From the NCBI RefSeq assembly GCF_025950525.1, contig NZ_JAPDGS010000009.1, positions 35,105-99,104 of the forward strand: 64,000 nucleotides of DNA, given 5' to 3'. Below, one piece after another: positions 36,020 through 44,220 of the stretch; position 1 is the stretch's first letter, and every line of letters begins with the position of its first letter. A program made the translations under genes and the position numbers. The notes beneath the pieces were generated by a model. The model saw only the letters and a list, made by a program, of their open reading frames with translations. It did no database searches and was not told where the DNA came from. The stretch comes from Stagnihabitans lacustris. GTDB lineage: Bacteria > Pseudomonadota > Alphaproteobacteria > Rhodobacterales > Rhodobacteraceae.

Positions 36020-36050
36020 TTGACTGCTATGCGGCCCCTGCCTGCACAAT
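36020..36050 (+). promoter_or_regulatory. Candidate promoter of rpsU
   Basis: TTGACT (36020-36025) and CACAAT (36045-36050) lie upstream of rpsU, but with a 19-base spacer, so confidence is low. Confidence 0.3.
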
Positions 36051-36087
36051 CAGTGCAACTCTAGCTTAGGAAGGTGGTGAAAACCAC

Positions 36088-36294
36088 ATGCAGGTCAGCG
36101 TTCGTGATAACAACGTCGAACAGGCCCTCCGCGCTCTGAAGAAGAAACTTCAACGCGAAGGTGTGTTCCGCGAAATGAAGCTCAAGCAACATTTCGAAAA
36201 GCCTTCCGTCAAGAAGGCCCGGGAACAAGCCGAAGCTGTCCGCCGCGCGCGTAAGCTCGCCCGGAAGAAGCTTCAGCGCGAAGGCGGTATGTAA
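36088..36294 (+). CDS. rpsU: 30S ribosomal protein S21
   Basis: A complete 68-residue S21: [20 protein letters not shown] and a highly basic tail ([17 protein letters not shown]), in the alphaproteobacterial length range. AGGAAGGTGG lies upstream of the ATG. It is monocistronic with its own terminator. Codon choice is strongly biased (AAG, CGC, GAA), as in other highly expressed genes. Confidence 0.97.
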   Translation: MQVSVRDNNVEQALRALKKKLQREGVFREMKLKQHFEKPSVKKAREQAEAVRRARKLARKKLQREGGM

Positions 36295-36331
36295 GCCGTT
36301 ACACAGCTGGGGGAGCGATCCCCGAAGCCAG

Positions 36332-36365
36332 CCCCCGACCGAAAGGCCGGGGGTTTGTTTTTGAC
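36332..36365 (+). terminator. Terminator of rpsU
   Basis: GCCCCCGACC, a GAAA loop and GGCCGGGGG pair with one mismatch and are followed by TTTGTTTTT. Confidence 0.88.
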
Positions 36366-36511
36366 CGCGCCTTTGCCCGCCTGAGGGCAATTTGGCCGAT
36401 CAGCGTGCGGATAAAGGGCGCGCCGCATCATTCTTTAGCGCCAAGCGGGGCTTTTGCGCCTAAGGCTGATCTGTCGCGCCCTTGCGACGGCTCTGAAAGG
36501 TCCGCGCCCCC

Positions 36512-37312
36512 ATGCTCATCCGCTATGGCTATGACATCACCGTCTCTTGTCCGCAGGATACGCCGCTGATCACCATGATGTCGGTCCGTGACGAGGCCCG
36601 CGACGATCTGCGCATCCAGGGCGCGGTCGAGACGATGCCTTCGGTGCCCACGCGGTCTTACCGTGACATGTTCGGCAACACCTGTCGCCGCGTCGTGGCG
36701 CCGGCAGGGCTGTTCCGCCTGCGCGCCGATTGCACGATCGAGACCTCTGACCTGCCCAACACCGTGCCCGCCCATCTGCGCGAGGTTCCGGTGGCCGATC
36801 TGCCCGACCATGTGGTGTTTTACCTTCTGGGCAGCCGCTATTGCGAGACCGACCGCCTGTCGCAATTCGCCTGGGACATGTTCGGCACTGTCACCCCGGG
36901 GCAACCTCGGGTTCAGGCGATCTGCGACTATGTCCACAACCACATCCGCTTTGACTATATGAACGCCCGCGTGACGCGGACGGCCTATGAGGGGTGGCAA
37001 GAGCAAACCGGCGTCTGCCGCGATTTCGCCCATCTGGCGGTGACGCTCTGCCGCTGCATGAACATTCCGACGCGCTATGTGAACGGCTATCTGGGCGATA
37101 TCGGGGTTCCCGTGACGGGGCCGATGGATTTCGCGGCCTGGATGGAGTGCTATCTTGAGGGCGGCTGGCACACCTTTGACCCGCGCAACAACAAGCCGCG
37201 GATCGGGCGGATCGTCGTGGCCCATGGGCGCGATGCGGCGGATGTGCCCTTGATCCACTCTTTTGGGCCGCATGTGCTGGAGAAATTCGCGGTCTGGGCC
37301 GATCAGGTCTGA
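36512..37312 (+). CDS. Transglutaminase-like cysteine protease family protein
   Basis: A 266-residue cytoplasmic protein of the bacterial transglutaminase-like superfamily. The Cys-His-Asp triad is visible as C169 in QTGVCRDFAHL, H220 in WHTFDPRNN and D223. The N-terminal beta-rich domain (residues 1-100) is the usual one for this COG1305-like group. No signal peptide is present. Members are presumed peptidases or amidases; substrate unknown. It is monocistronic, and its end is five bases from the convergent Lrp gene. Confidence 0.85.
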   Translation: MLIRYGYDITVSCPQDTPLITMMSVRDEARDDLRIQGAVETMPSVPTRSYRDMFGNTCRRVVAPAGLFRLRADCTIETSDLPNTVPAHLREVPVADLPDHVVFYLLGSRYCETDRLSQFAWDMFGTVTPGQPRVQAICDYVHNHIRFDYMNARVTRTAYEGWQEQTGVCRDFAHLAVTLCRCMNIPTRYVNGYLGDIGVPVTGPMDFAAWMECYLEGGWHTFDPRNNKPRIGRIVVAHGRDAADVPLIHSFGPHVLEKFAVWADQV

Positions 37313-37316
37313 ACCG

Positions 37317-37781
37317 TCAAACCGTCAAGGCCGTCGTCTGCACAACCGTCCGCAAGGAAAAGCTGCTTTGCATCTGGCGCACGCCGGGCAGGCGGGCGAG
37401 ATAGCGGCGGTGGATGCGGGCGAAGTCCTCGGTGTCTTCGGCCATGATTTTGATCAGGTAATCGGCCGAGCCCGCCATCAGGTGACATTCCAGCACGTCG
37501 GGGACCTTGGCGACCTCGCGTTCGAAGGCGTCCAGCAGGTCTTCGGCCTGCGATTGCAGGGTGATTTCCACATAAACCGTCGTGGGTTTGCCCATCTTGC
37601 GCGCGTCCAGAAGGGCCACATAGGCGGCGATGTAACCCTCTTCTTCCAGCCGCTGCACCCGGCGGTGACAGGCCGAGGGCGACAGGTTCACCCGTTCGGA
37701 CAGTTCCGCATTGGTGACACGGGCATCCTTTTGCAGCACCCCCAGGATGCGGCGGTCGATTGCGTCAAGGGCTTCCAGCAT
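37317..37781 (-). CDS. Lrp/AsnC family transcriptional regulator, probably controlling ald
   Basis: A 154-residue regulator. The N-terminal HTH (NAELSERVNLSPSACHRRVQRLEEEGYI) is followed by the RAM ligand-binding domain (VECHLMAGSADYLIKIM in context). Divergent placement next to alanine dehydrogenase suggests it is the alanine-responsive activator, as AldR is in related bacteria. Start at 37781 (MLEALDAID) fits family length; it lacks a Shine-Dalgarno, and an in-frame ATG at 37841 would add 20 non-conserved residues. The shared 142-base region should hold its operators. Confidence 0.88.
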   Translation of the reverse strand: MLEALDAIDRRILGVLQKDARVTNAELSERVNLSPSACHRRVQRLEEEGYIAAYVALLDARKMGKPTTVYVEITLQSQAEDLLDAFEREVAKVPDVLECHLMAGSADYLIKIMAEDTEDFARIHRRYLARLPGVRQMQSSFSLRTVVQTTALTV

Positions 37782-37859
37782 GGGAGGATCTTTCGTCCAA
37801 GTGTCGCTTGACGCAAGGATTTCCCGAAAACGCGCGGACATGCCAGCCAGAATTCAAAA

Positions 37860-37897
37860 CCTGATGCGAAAATCTGCGCCAAGCTGATCCCATCAGG
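37860..37897. promoter_or_regulatory. Candidate Lrp operator region
   Basis: The inverted arms CCTGATG (37860-37866) and CATCAGG (37891-37897) flank A/T-rich DNA between the Lrp gene and ald, upstream of ald by 27-64 bases. Lrp sites are degenerate, so this is only a candidate. Confidence 0.3.
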
Positions 37898-37923
37898 GGT
37901 TGGCCCCCCATCAGGAGAGCGAA

Positions 37924-39036
37924 ATGAAGATCGGTTGCCCGAAAGAGATCAAACCGCAGGAATTCCGCGTCGGCATGACGCCCGCTGCCGTGCGCGAGGC
38001 GGTGAACCGGGGTCACGCCGTGGTGGTGGAAACCCAGGCCGGCATCGGCGCGGGCTTTACCGATGCGGATTATGTGGCGGCGGGGGCCCAGATGGGCGCG
38101 GTCGATGACGTCTTTGCCGCCGATATGGTCGTCAAGGTCAAGGAGCCCCAACCGGCCGAACGCAAGCGGCTGCGCAAGGGGCAGGTGCTGTTCACCTATC
38201 TGCATCTGGCGCCCGATCCGGAGCAGACGGCGGACCTTTTGGCCTCGGGCGTTACGGCCATCGCCTATGAGACGGTGACGGATGATCGCGGCGGCTTGCC
38301 TCTGCTGGCGCCGATGTCGGAGGTCGCGGGGCGCCTGTCGCCGCAGGTCGGCGCCTGGACGCTGCAAAAGGCCAATGGCGGGCGCGGTGTGCTGCTGGGC
38401 GGCGTGCCGGGGGTTCTGCCGGCGCGGGTGCTGGTCATCGGCGGTGGGGTTGTCGGCACCCATGCGGCCAAGGTCGCGGCGGGGATGGGGGCGGATGTCA
38501 CGGTGCTGGACCGGTCGGTCAACCGGCTGCGCTATCTGGATGACGTCTTTGGCGGGCAGTTCAAGAACGCCTTTGCCGATGCGGCCACGACCTTGGAGCT
38601 GGCGCGGGAAGCCGATCTGATCATCGGCGCGGTGCTGATCCCGGGGGCTGCGGCGCCCAAGCTGCTGCGCGCGGACCAGTTGAAACTGCTGAAGCCCGGT
38701 GCGGCTTTGGTCGATGTGGCGATTGACCAGGGCGGCTGCTTCGAGACGTCCCATGCGACGACGCATCAGGACCCGATCTATGCGGTCGATGGGATCATGC
38801 ATTACTGCGTTGCCAACATGCCCGGCGCGGTGGCGCGGACCTCGACCTTGGCTTTGGGCAATGCGACCATGCCTTTCATGCTCGCGCTGGCCGACAAAGG
38901 TTGGAAAAAGGCATGTGCCGAGGACAAGCACCTGTTGGCCGGGCTGAACACCCATGCCGGAAAGCTGACCTATGCGGCGGTTGGGGTTGCCTTGGGGTTG
39001 CCGACGATCCCGGCGGCGGAGGCTTTGGATATGTAA
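37924..39036 (+). CDS. ald: Alanine dehydrogenase
   Basis: A 370-residue NAD-dependent enzyme interconverting L-alanine and pyruvate plus ammonia. Motifs are MKIGCPKEIKPQEFRVGMTP at the start, VKVKEPQ with the catalytic Lys region, and the nucleotide fold VLVIGGGVVGTHAAKVA. AIDQGGCFETSHATTHQDP and MPGAVARTSTLAL follow. AGGAGAGCG precedes ATG 37924; the longer in-frame start at 37900 adds nothing conserved. It is divergent from an Lrp-type regulator and ends at a strong hairpin. Confidence 0.96.
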   Translation: MKIGCPKEIKPQEFRVGMTPAAVREAVNRGHAVVVETQAGIGAGFTDADYVAAGAQMGAVDDVFAADMVVKVKEPQPAERKRLRKGQVLFTYLHLAPDPEQTADLLASGVTAIAYETVTDDRGGLPLLAPMSEVAGRLSPQVGAWTLQKANGGRGVLLGGVPGVLPARVLVIGGGVVGTHAAKVAAGMGADVTVLDRSVNRLRYLDDVFGGQFKNAFADAATTLELAREADLIIGAVLIPGAAAPKLLRADQLKLLKPGAALVDVAIDQGGCFETSHATTHQDPIYAVDGIMHYCVANMPGAVARTSTLALGNATMPFMLALADKGWKKACAEDKHLLAGLNTHAGKLTYAAVGVALGLPTIPAAEALDM

Positions 39037-39065
39037 GCGAAGGGCGTGCTTGCGCGCCGAAACGC

Positions 39066-39098
39066 AAAAGGCCCCCGGATCGCTCCGGGGGCCTTTTC
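39066..39098. terminator. Bidirectional terminator between ald and mscL
   Basis: AAAAGGCCCCCGGA and TCCGGGGGCCTTTT form a perfect 14-bp stem around TCGC. The A-run and T-run allow it to stop both convergent transcripts. Confidence 0.93.
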
Positions 39099-39110
39099 CA
39101 TGGGGAAGGC

Positions 39111-39539
39111 TTATTTCTGCAGCGAGTCGCGGATCTGCAGCAGGACGTCCAGTTCGGTCGGGCCGGCCGGCGCGGCGGGAGCCTCGGCTTCTTTCTTGAC
39201 GGCGGCTTCCTTCATCTTGTTGACCGACTTGACCAGCAAGAAGACGACAAAGGCGATGATCAGGAAGTTGATCACGGCGGTCAGGAAGGACCCATAGGCA
39301 AAGACGGCGGCGCCGGCTTCGCGGGCGGCGGTCAGGCTGGCGCCCGGCACGGCATTGCCGGTCAAGACGACATAGAGGTTCGAAAAGTCGACGCTGCCGA
39401 CGATCAGGCCGATCACCGGGTTGATCAGGTCGTCGACCAGCGATTTGACGATGGCGGTGAAGGCGGCACCGATGATGATACCGACGGCGAGGTCCATGAC
39501 ATTGCCCTTGGCAATGAAGTCCCGAAATTCCTTGATCAT
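39111..39539 (-). CDS. mscL: Large-conductance mechanosensitive channel MscL
   Basis: A 142-residue channel subunit. It begins [20 protein letters not shown], with the first pore helix [21 protein letters not shown] periplasmic loop follows, then the second helix ([22 protein letters not shown]) and a charged C-terminal bundle. MscL opens on membrane tension to release solutes on hypo-osmotic shock. AAGGGAACAGTGAC precedes the ATG. It is monocistronic and ends at the terminator shared with ald. Confidence 0.96.
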   Translation of the reverse strand: MIKEFRDFIAKGNVMDLAVGIIIGAAFTAIVKSLVDDLINPVIGLIVGSVDFSNLYVVLTGNAVPGASLTAAREAGAAVFAYGSFLTAVINFLIIAFVVFLLVKSVNKMKEAAVKKEAEAPAAPAGPTELDVLLQIRDSLQK

Positions 39540-39662
39540 GTCACTGTTCCCTTATCCTGCGGCAATACCGCTGCAAAAACCGGGTTGGCTCCCGGATTGT
39601 AGCCTTCTTTGGCGCAATGCGCCGGGCCGTGAAGTGAAATTTCTTCCACCGCCCAAGAATGA

Positions 39663-40298
39663 CTACCGAAGAGGCGGCAGGGTCACAGTTTTCATCCGGC
39701 AAGCCGCCACATCGGGGGCGCAGGGGCGGGGCGACAGGTCGCGGGTCAGGCACAGCCGCACCTCCTCGATCCGGCCATCGCCGCAAGACAGCGTGATCGA
39801 CCCTTTGGGCAAGGCGGGGTTGGCCTCGTAAAAAGCCTCCTCCAGCACCGAGGGCGGGACCTGCAGGGGGGTGGTGACGCGGCCAAAGACCGGGGGGATG
39901 GTCAGACCCTGCCAGGCCTTGCGGGCGGCGGCGAAATAGGCGCGGGCGGACAGGCCCGAACAGCGGCCATGCGCCTTCCATTCGTGCCAGGCCAGACCCT
40001 GCGACTGCATCAGATCGGCCATGGCGGCGGTTTCGGCCCGGGTCGCATCCGCCACATCGGTGCGGCAATAGGACGGCCAGCCGCCCTCGTCATATTGCGG
40101 CCAAAGCCCGTGCAGGATGAAGGTCAGCCCGCGCCCCGCGTCACATTGCGGATCGTCGCGGGCATCGCCGGTTTCCGCGCACCACGAGGACGACCAGGAC
40201 AGCGACAACACATAGTAGTCGAAATCCCCCGCCTTTTCGCCATCCGCCCATGCGGGAAAGGCAAAAACCCAAGCGATCAGGGCCAGTATCACACGCAT
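39663..40298 (-). CDS. Secreted ribonuclease T2 family protein
   Basis: A 211-residue protein with a signal peptide (MRVILALIAWVFAFPAWA). Both catalytic segments are intact: FILHGLWPQ (CAS I) and HEWKAHGRCSG (CAS II), carrying the histidines, Glu and Lys of T2 nucleases. Paired cysteines (CAETG, CDAGRG, CRTD, CSG, CGDG, CLT) suggest disulfides. It should degrade RNA in the periplasm or outside the cell, releasing nucleotides via 2',3'-cyclic intermediates. It is divergent from trcR. Confidence 0.9.
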   Translation of the reverse strand: MRVILALIAWVFAFPAWADGEKAGDFDYYVLSLSWSSSWCAETGDARDDPQCDAGRGLTFILHGLWPQYDEGGWPSYCRTDVADATRAETAAMADLMQSQGLAWHEWKAHGRCSGLSARAYFAAARKAWQGLTIPPVFGRVTTPLQVPPSVLEEAFYEANPALPKGSITLSCGDGRIEEVRLCLTRDLSPRPCAPDVAACRMKTVTLPPLR

Positions 40299-40423
40299 TT
40301 CCGCTTCCCCTTGGGCTTTTCATCAGGTATACGGCCCCGGACTTCCCCCCGAAAACGAGAAAGTCGCGGCCCCGGTCGCAGCCGTTTTCCCGGCGCGGGA
40401 GAGATTTGTAAAGGAGTGATCCG

Positions 40424-41164
40424 ATGTCCAAACCGCTTATGGCCAAGGCGACCGCCGTTTGGCTGGTGGAACACACGACGCTGACCTTCCGGCAGATCGC
40501 CGACTTCTGCTCGATGCACGAGCTGGAAGTGCAGGGGATTGCCGATGGCGACGTGGCGACGGGGGTCAAGGGCTTTGATCCGGTCGGCAACAACCAGTTG
40601 GACGACGGCGAGATCGAAAAGGGCCAGGCCGATCCGCTGTATCGGATGAAGCTGAAGTTCAACCCCGCCGCCGTCGGCGAGGAAAAGCGTCGCGGGCCGC
40701 GGTATACGCCCCTGTCCAAGCGTCAGGACCGCCCGGCCGCGATCCTGTGGCTGGTCAAGTTCCACCCGGAGCTGACCGATGGCGCGATTGGCAAGCTGGT
40801 GGGCACCACGAAGCCGACGATCCTTGCCATCCGCGAGCGGACCTATTGGAACATGGCCAATATCTCGCCGATCGACCCGGTCGCGCTGGGCTTCTGCCGC
40901 CAGTCGGAACTGGACACCGCCGTCCAGGCCGCCGCCCGCAAAAAGGCTGGCGATGGCGTGGTGATGACCGACGACGAACGTCGCAAGCTGGTGTCGACCG
41001 AACAATCCCTGTCGATGGGCGAAGAGGCCCGGATGCCCTCGGGGCTTGAGGCCTTTACCCGGCCGCAAGAAGAACCCAAGAAGCCCGCCGATTACTCGGA
41101 CGCCGAAAGCTTCTTTAACCTGCCGCAGGATGATGGCGACGACGAGGACGACGACGATCTTTGA
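40424..41164 (+). CDS. trcR: Cell-cycle transcriptional regulator TrcR (DUF1013)
   Basis: A 246-residue protein. MAKATAVWLVEHTTLTFRQI, then a helix-turn-helix-like FCSMHELEVQGIADG. RRGPRYTPLSKRQDRPAAI and a second HTH-like segment (GAIGKLVGTTKPTILAIRERTYW) are characteristic of DUF1013, named TrcR after work on Caulobacter-type cell-cycle control. The C terminus is highly acidic (DDGDDEDDDDL). AGGAGTG precedes the ATG. It has its own terminator. Conservation across alphaproteobacteria, often with CtrA/GcrA networks, is from memory. Confidence 0.88.
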   Translation: MSKPLMAKATAVWLVEHTTLTFRQIADFCSMHELEVQGIADGDVATGVKGFDPVGNNQLDDGEIEKGQADPLYRMKLKFNPAAVGEEKRRGPRYTPLSKRQDRPAAILWLVKFHPELTDGAIGKLVGTTKPTILAIRERTYWNMANISPIDPVALGFCRQSELDTAVQAAARKKAGDGVVMTDDERRKLVSTEQSLSMGEEARMPSGLEAFTRPQEEPKKPADYSDAESFFNLPQDDGDDEDDDDL

Positions 41165-41189
41165 TCGTCTTTTAGCGGAATTCGACATG

Positions 41190-41220
41190 AATGCCGGGCA
41201 CTTCGCCCGGCATTAACTTT
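41190..41220 (+). terminator. Terminator of trcR
   Basis: AATGCCGGGC and GCCCGGCATT pair over the ACTTC loop and are followed by AACTTT. Confidence 0.85.
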
Positions 41221-41289
41221 GTTGGCGGTTGGAAACGGGCGGGGGCCTGTGCTGTTTTCAAGGCACGCAACTGCCTGCTGGAGAACCGC

Positions 41290-42924
41290 TTGGCCGTCTT
41301 GTTTGAAAGTGCCGATGCCGCCGATGGCTTGTCCACCACCTATGCCATGGCGGTGGGCGATGTGTTCCGTGGCAGTCTGGGCACGGGGCAGTCGGATTGG
41401 GTCCGGATCTCGCTGGTGGCGGGGCAATCCTATGCCTTTGCCGTCATGGGGCTGGGCGCTTTGGGTCTGGGCCTGGTCGATGCGCGGCTGGTCCTGCGCG
41501 ATGCCAGCGGGGCGGCGCTGTTCGGGGACGAGGACGGCGGGCCGGGGCTTTCGGCGCTGTTCACCTATGTGCCGCCGCGCGGGGGCAGCTATTTCCTGGA
41601 GGTGATCTCGCATCAAAGCGGGGCTACGGGGGCCTATGCGGCCTCGGTCGTGGTGGGCACCATGGCCTCCTTGGCACCCGAGGCCGCGGCCGGCGCCCTG
41701 CTGCGCGAGGGGGGCTCTTGGGCCGCTGCGCCGGCGCAGGCCGCGACGGTGACTTGGGGCTATGTGACCGCGGGCCCGGCCTATGATGCCAGCGGTGACA
41801 GGGCGCAGTTCGCCACCCTGACCGCGGCGCAAAAAACCGCGGTGGTGCAGGTGCTGAACGCCTATGCCGAGGTTTCGGGGGTGCGCTTTCAGCAGGTCGC
41901 GGGGGCAGAGGCCACGATCCGCATCGGCGCCTATTGGTCGCAGACCGATGGGGCGGGGGCCTATGCAAACCTGCCCGGCAGCCGGGCTGCGGCGTCAGAG
42001 GACGGGGATGTCTGGCTGAACAACGACTCGATCTCGCAGACCGCCTTGCCCCGCGGCAGCTATGCGCATTTCGCCATCTTGCACGAGATGGGCCATGCCC
42101 TTGGCTTGGACCATCCCGGCGATTACAACGCCGCCCCGGGCGAGGTCATCACCTATCGGACCCATGCGCAATATGCCCAGGACAGCACACAATACACCGT
42201 CATGAGCTATTTCGACGCCTGGGCGACCGAGCCCAATGCCCCGCGCAAGATGCCTGACACGCTGATGATGCATGACATCCTGGCGCTGCAGCGGCTTTAT
42301 GGCGCAAGCTATGCGGCCCGGGCGGGGAATTCGACCTATGGGTTCAATGCGACCATGGGCGGTCCCTATGACTTTGCGGTCAACAAGGCGCCGTTGCTGT
42401 GCATCTGGGACGGGGCGGGGGTCGATACGATTGATCTGTCGGGCTTTTCCCAGGCGCAGAAGATCGACCTGACGGCGGGGCGGTTCTCGGATGTGGGCGG
42501 CTATCGCGGCAATCTGTCAATTGCGCTGGGGGTGTCGATCGAACATGCCGTGGGGGGGGCGGGGGCGGATCTGATCCTGGGCAATGGTCTGGCCAACCGG
42601 CTGACGGGCAAGCAGGGCGATGACACTTTGGACGGCGGGATCGGCAATGACACGCTGACCGGGGGGCTTGGGGCGGACCGTTTCGTCTTTGACAAGGGCG
42701 ATGGCAGCGACTGGGTCACGGATTTCGACAATGCGCTGGATGTGCTGGCACTGGATGCCGATTTGTGGGGCGGGGCGGCCCTGGGCCATGCCGAGATCGT
42801 GGCGCAATTCGCCCTGTTGCGCGCCGGTCATGTCGTGCTGGATTTCGGCGTGCAAGAGCTGCATGTGCTGGGCCTGACCTCGGTCTTCGGTCTGGAGGGC
42901 CATATCGTGACGCGGTTCGGCTAG
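41290..42924 (+). CDS. Serralysin-like (M10) metalloprotease with RTX repeats
   Basis: A 544-residue secreted protease. Residues about 13-120 look like a PPC-type beta domain. The zinc site is [11 protein letters not shown] (H265, E266, H269, H275) and the Met-turn VMSYF (M305) is downstream. RTX repeats of the GGxGxD type (about 423-463) bind calcium, and the C terminus is the hydrophobic type I secretion signal region. There is no Sec signal, consistent with ABC export. The start is TTG 41290 with CTGGAG six bases upstream; the longer ORF begins inside the trcR terminator. No T1SS genes are nearby. Confidence 0.88.
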   Translation: MAVLFESADAADGLSTTYAMAVGDVFRGSLGTGQSDWVRISLVAGQSYAFAVMGLGALGLGLVDARLVLRDASGAALFGDEDGGPGLSALFTYVPPRGGSYFLEVISHQSGATGAYAASVVVGTMASLAPEAAAGALLREGGSWAAAPAQAATVTWGYVTAGPAYDASGDRAQFATLTAAQKTAVVQVLNAYAEVSGVRFQQVAGAEATIRIGAYWSQTDGAGAYANLPGSRAAASEDGDVWLNNDSISQTALPRGSYAHFAILHEMGHALGLDHPGDYNAAPGEVITYRTHAQYAQDSTQYTVMSYFDAWATEPNAPRKMPDTLMMHDILALQRLYGASYAARAGNSTYGFNATMGGPYDFAVNKAPLLCIWDGAGVDTIDLSGFSQAQKIDLTAGRFSDVGGYRGNLSIALGVSIEHAVGGAGADLILGNGLANRLTGKQGDDTLDGGIGNDTLTGGLGADRFVFDKGDGSDWVTDFDNALDVLALDADLWGGAALGHAEIVAQFALLRAGHVVLDFGVQELHVLGLTSVFGLEGHIVTRFG

Positions 42925-43517
42925 ACCCCGCGTCTGGCCCGCAGCGCCGCGCCGATGGTGCCATCGTCCAGGTAATCCAGCTCTCCGCCGATCGGCACGC
43001 CCTGAGCGAGTGAGGTGAGGCGCAGGTTCAACGGCTCTAGCGCGTCGGCGATGTAATGGGCGGTGGTCTGGCCCTCGACCGTGGCGTTCAGGGCGAGGAT
43101 GACTTCGGTGATGCCCTCGGTCGGGATGCGGTCAAGCAGGGCGGGGATGCGCAGCTGATCGGGGCCGACAGAGTCGATGGCCGACAGCGTGCCGCCCAGC
43201 ACATGATAGCGCCCCTTGAACGCGCGGGAGCGTTCCATCGCCCAAAGATCGGCGACGGTCTCGACGATGCACAGCTCTCCGGTGGCGCGGGAGGCGTCGG
43301 CGCAGATCGGGCAGCGGTCCTGGGTGCCGATATTGCCGCAGGTCTGGCAGTCGCGCGCCTTGAGCGCCACGGTGGCAAGGGCCTGGGCCAGCGGCGCCAT
43401 CAGCGCCTCGCGGCGTTTCAGCATGGCCAGCACGGCGCGGCGGGCCGAGCGCGGCCCAAGGCCCGGCAGGCGGGCCATCAGGTCGATCAGCGCCTCGATG
43501 TCGCGGGTGTCATTCAT
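42921..43517 (-). CDS. recR: Recombination mediator protein RecR
   Basis: A 198-residue RecR. It has the HhH region ([20 protein letters not shown]), the zinc finger [16 protein letters not shown], the Toprim domain ([16 protein letters not shown] and [13 protein letters not shown]) and the Walker-like C-terminal helix. RecR with RecO/RecF loads RecA on SSB-coated gaps. Start at 43517 ([10 protein letters not shown]) gives the standard length. It is the last gene of the dnaX-ybaB-recR group. Its stop overlaps the convergent M10 protease stop by four bases. Confidence 0.96.
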   Translation of the reverse strand: MNDTRDIEALIDLMARLPGLGPRSARRAVLAMLKRREALMAPLAQALATVALKARDCQTCGNIGTQDRCPICADASRATGELCIVETVADLWAMERSRAFKGRYHVLGGTLSAIDSVGPDQLRIPALLDRIPTEGITEVILALNATVEGQTTAHYIADALEPLNLRLTSLAQGVPIGGELDYLDDGTIGAALRARRGV

Positions 43518-43559
43518 GGCAGGGCTTCGCGTCCGGGGCCAGACGCCGAGGGGCCTTCT

Positions 43560-43620
43560 GCCCCCCGGACCCCCCGAGAATATTTGAGCCAATGTGAAAG
43601 ACGAAAAGGCGCGCCCCTGC
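43560..43620. other. Possible dispersed Rhodobacteraceae intergenic element
   Basis: The stretch upstream of recR contains a G/C run (CCCCCCGGACCCCCCGAG) followed by AATATTTGAGCCAATGTGAA. I recall similar A/T-rich tails after G/C runs at many Rhodobacteraceae intergenic sites, but only one copy is visible in this window. No gene is seen between 43518 and 43718. Confidence 0.25.
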
Positions 43621-43661
43621 GGCTTTGGCTTGCCGTCTGGCTGGGCGCAACCCGGGGGCGG

Positions 43662-43710
43662 GGCGCCAGAAAAGTGGGGGGCCAGAAAAGCGAGGCGCCA
43701 GAAGAGCGGC
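43662..43710. repeat. Imperfect tandem repeat between ybaB and recR
   Basis: Three adjacent units of about 16 bases share (G)GCCAGAAAAG(T/C)G: GGCGCCAGAAAAGTGGG, GGGCCAGAAAAGCGA and GGCGCCAGAAGAGCGG. It ends nine bases before the ybaB stop and has no known function. Confidence 0.6.
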
Positions 43711-43718
43711 CTTGCATC

Positions 43719-44072
43719 TTAGAACGGAAGCTTCATATCGGCGGGCAGGCCCATTTCGGCCATCAGGCGTTGCATCTCCTGCTGGCTGCGGGCCACGGCG
43801 CGGGATTGGGCGTCGCGGATCGCGGCCAGGATCAGGTCTTCGATGACCTCTTTTTCGCTGGGGATCAGGATGGAAGGGTCGATGTCCAGGCCCGTGACCT
43901 CTCCTTTGGCGGTGGCGCGGGCTTTGACGAGGCCGGCGCCAGCCTCGCCGATGACGACGATCTTGGCCAGATCCTGTTGCAGATCGGCCATTTTCGACTG
44001 CATGTCCTTGGCGGCCTGCATCATCTTGGCCATGTCGCCAAGCCCGCCCAGATTGCCCAAACCTTTCAGCAT
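43719..44072 (-). CDS. ybaB: YbaB/EbfC nucleoid-associated protein
   Basis: A 117-residue YbaB. MLKGLGNLGGLGDMAKMMQA and the long coiled helix (KDMQSKMADLQQDL) are followed by the three-strand sheet GEVTGLDIDPSILI and the C-terminal helix. It binds DNA as a dimer. GGGAG precedes the ATG at 44072. It sits between dnaX and recR, the conserved order. The 148-base gap to dnaX contains the dispersed palindrome, which may cause partial termination. Confidence 0.95.
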   Translation of the reverse strand: MLKGLGNLGGLGDMAKMMQAAKDMQSKMADLQQDLAKIVVIGEAGAGLVKARATAKGEVTGLDIDPSILIPSEKEVIEDLILAAIRDAQSRAVARSQQEMQRLMAEMGLPADMKLPF

Positions 44073-44185
44073 CGCCGTCTCCCTTTCGTTCTGGTTGGGA
44101 TAGCAGATGGGGCGGGGGCCGGGAAGGGTCAAGAGCGGCCAGGCCCCAAGCGCGATGGGCCGGGGCTGGGGGCTTGGGTCAAGCT

Positions 44186-44215
44186 GCGTAGCCCGGGGTA
44201 TACCCCGGGGCTTCG
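44186..44215. repeat. Dispersed intergenic palindrome, copy C
   Basis: GCGTAG followed by CCCGGGGTATACCCCGGG and GCTTCG, between dnaX and ybaB. It lies in the opposite orientation to copies A and B by the flanking GCGTAG. Confidence 0.9.
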
Positions 44216-44220
44216 ACAGA

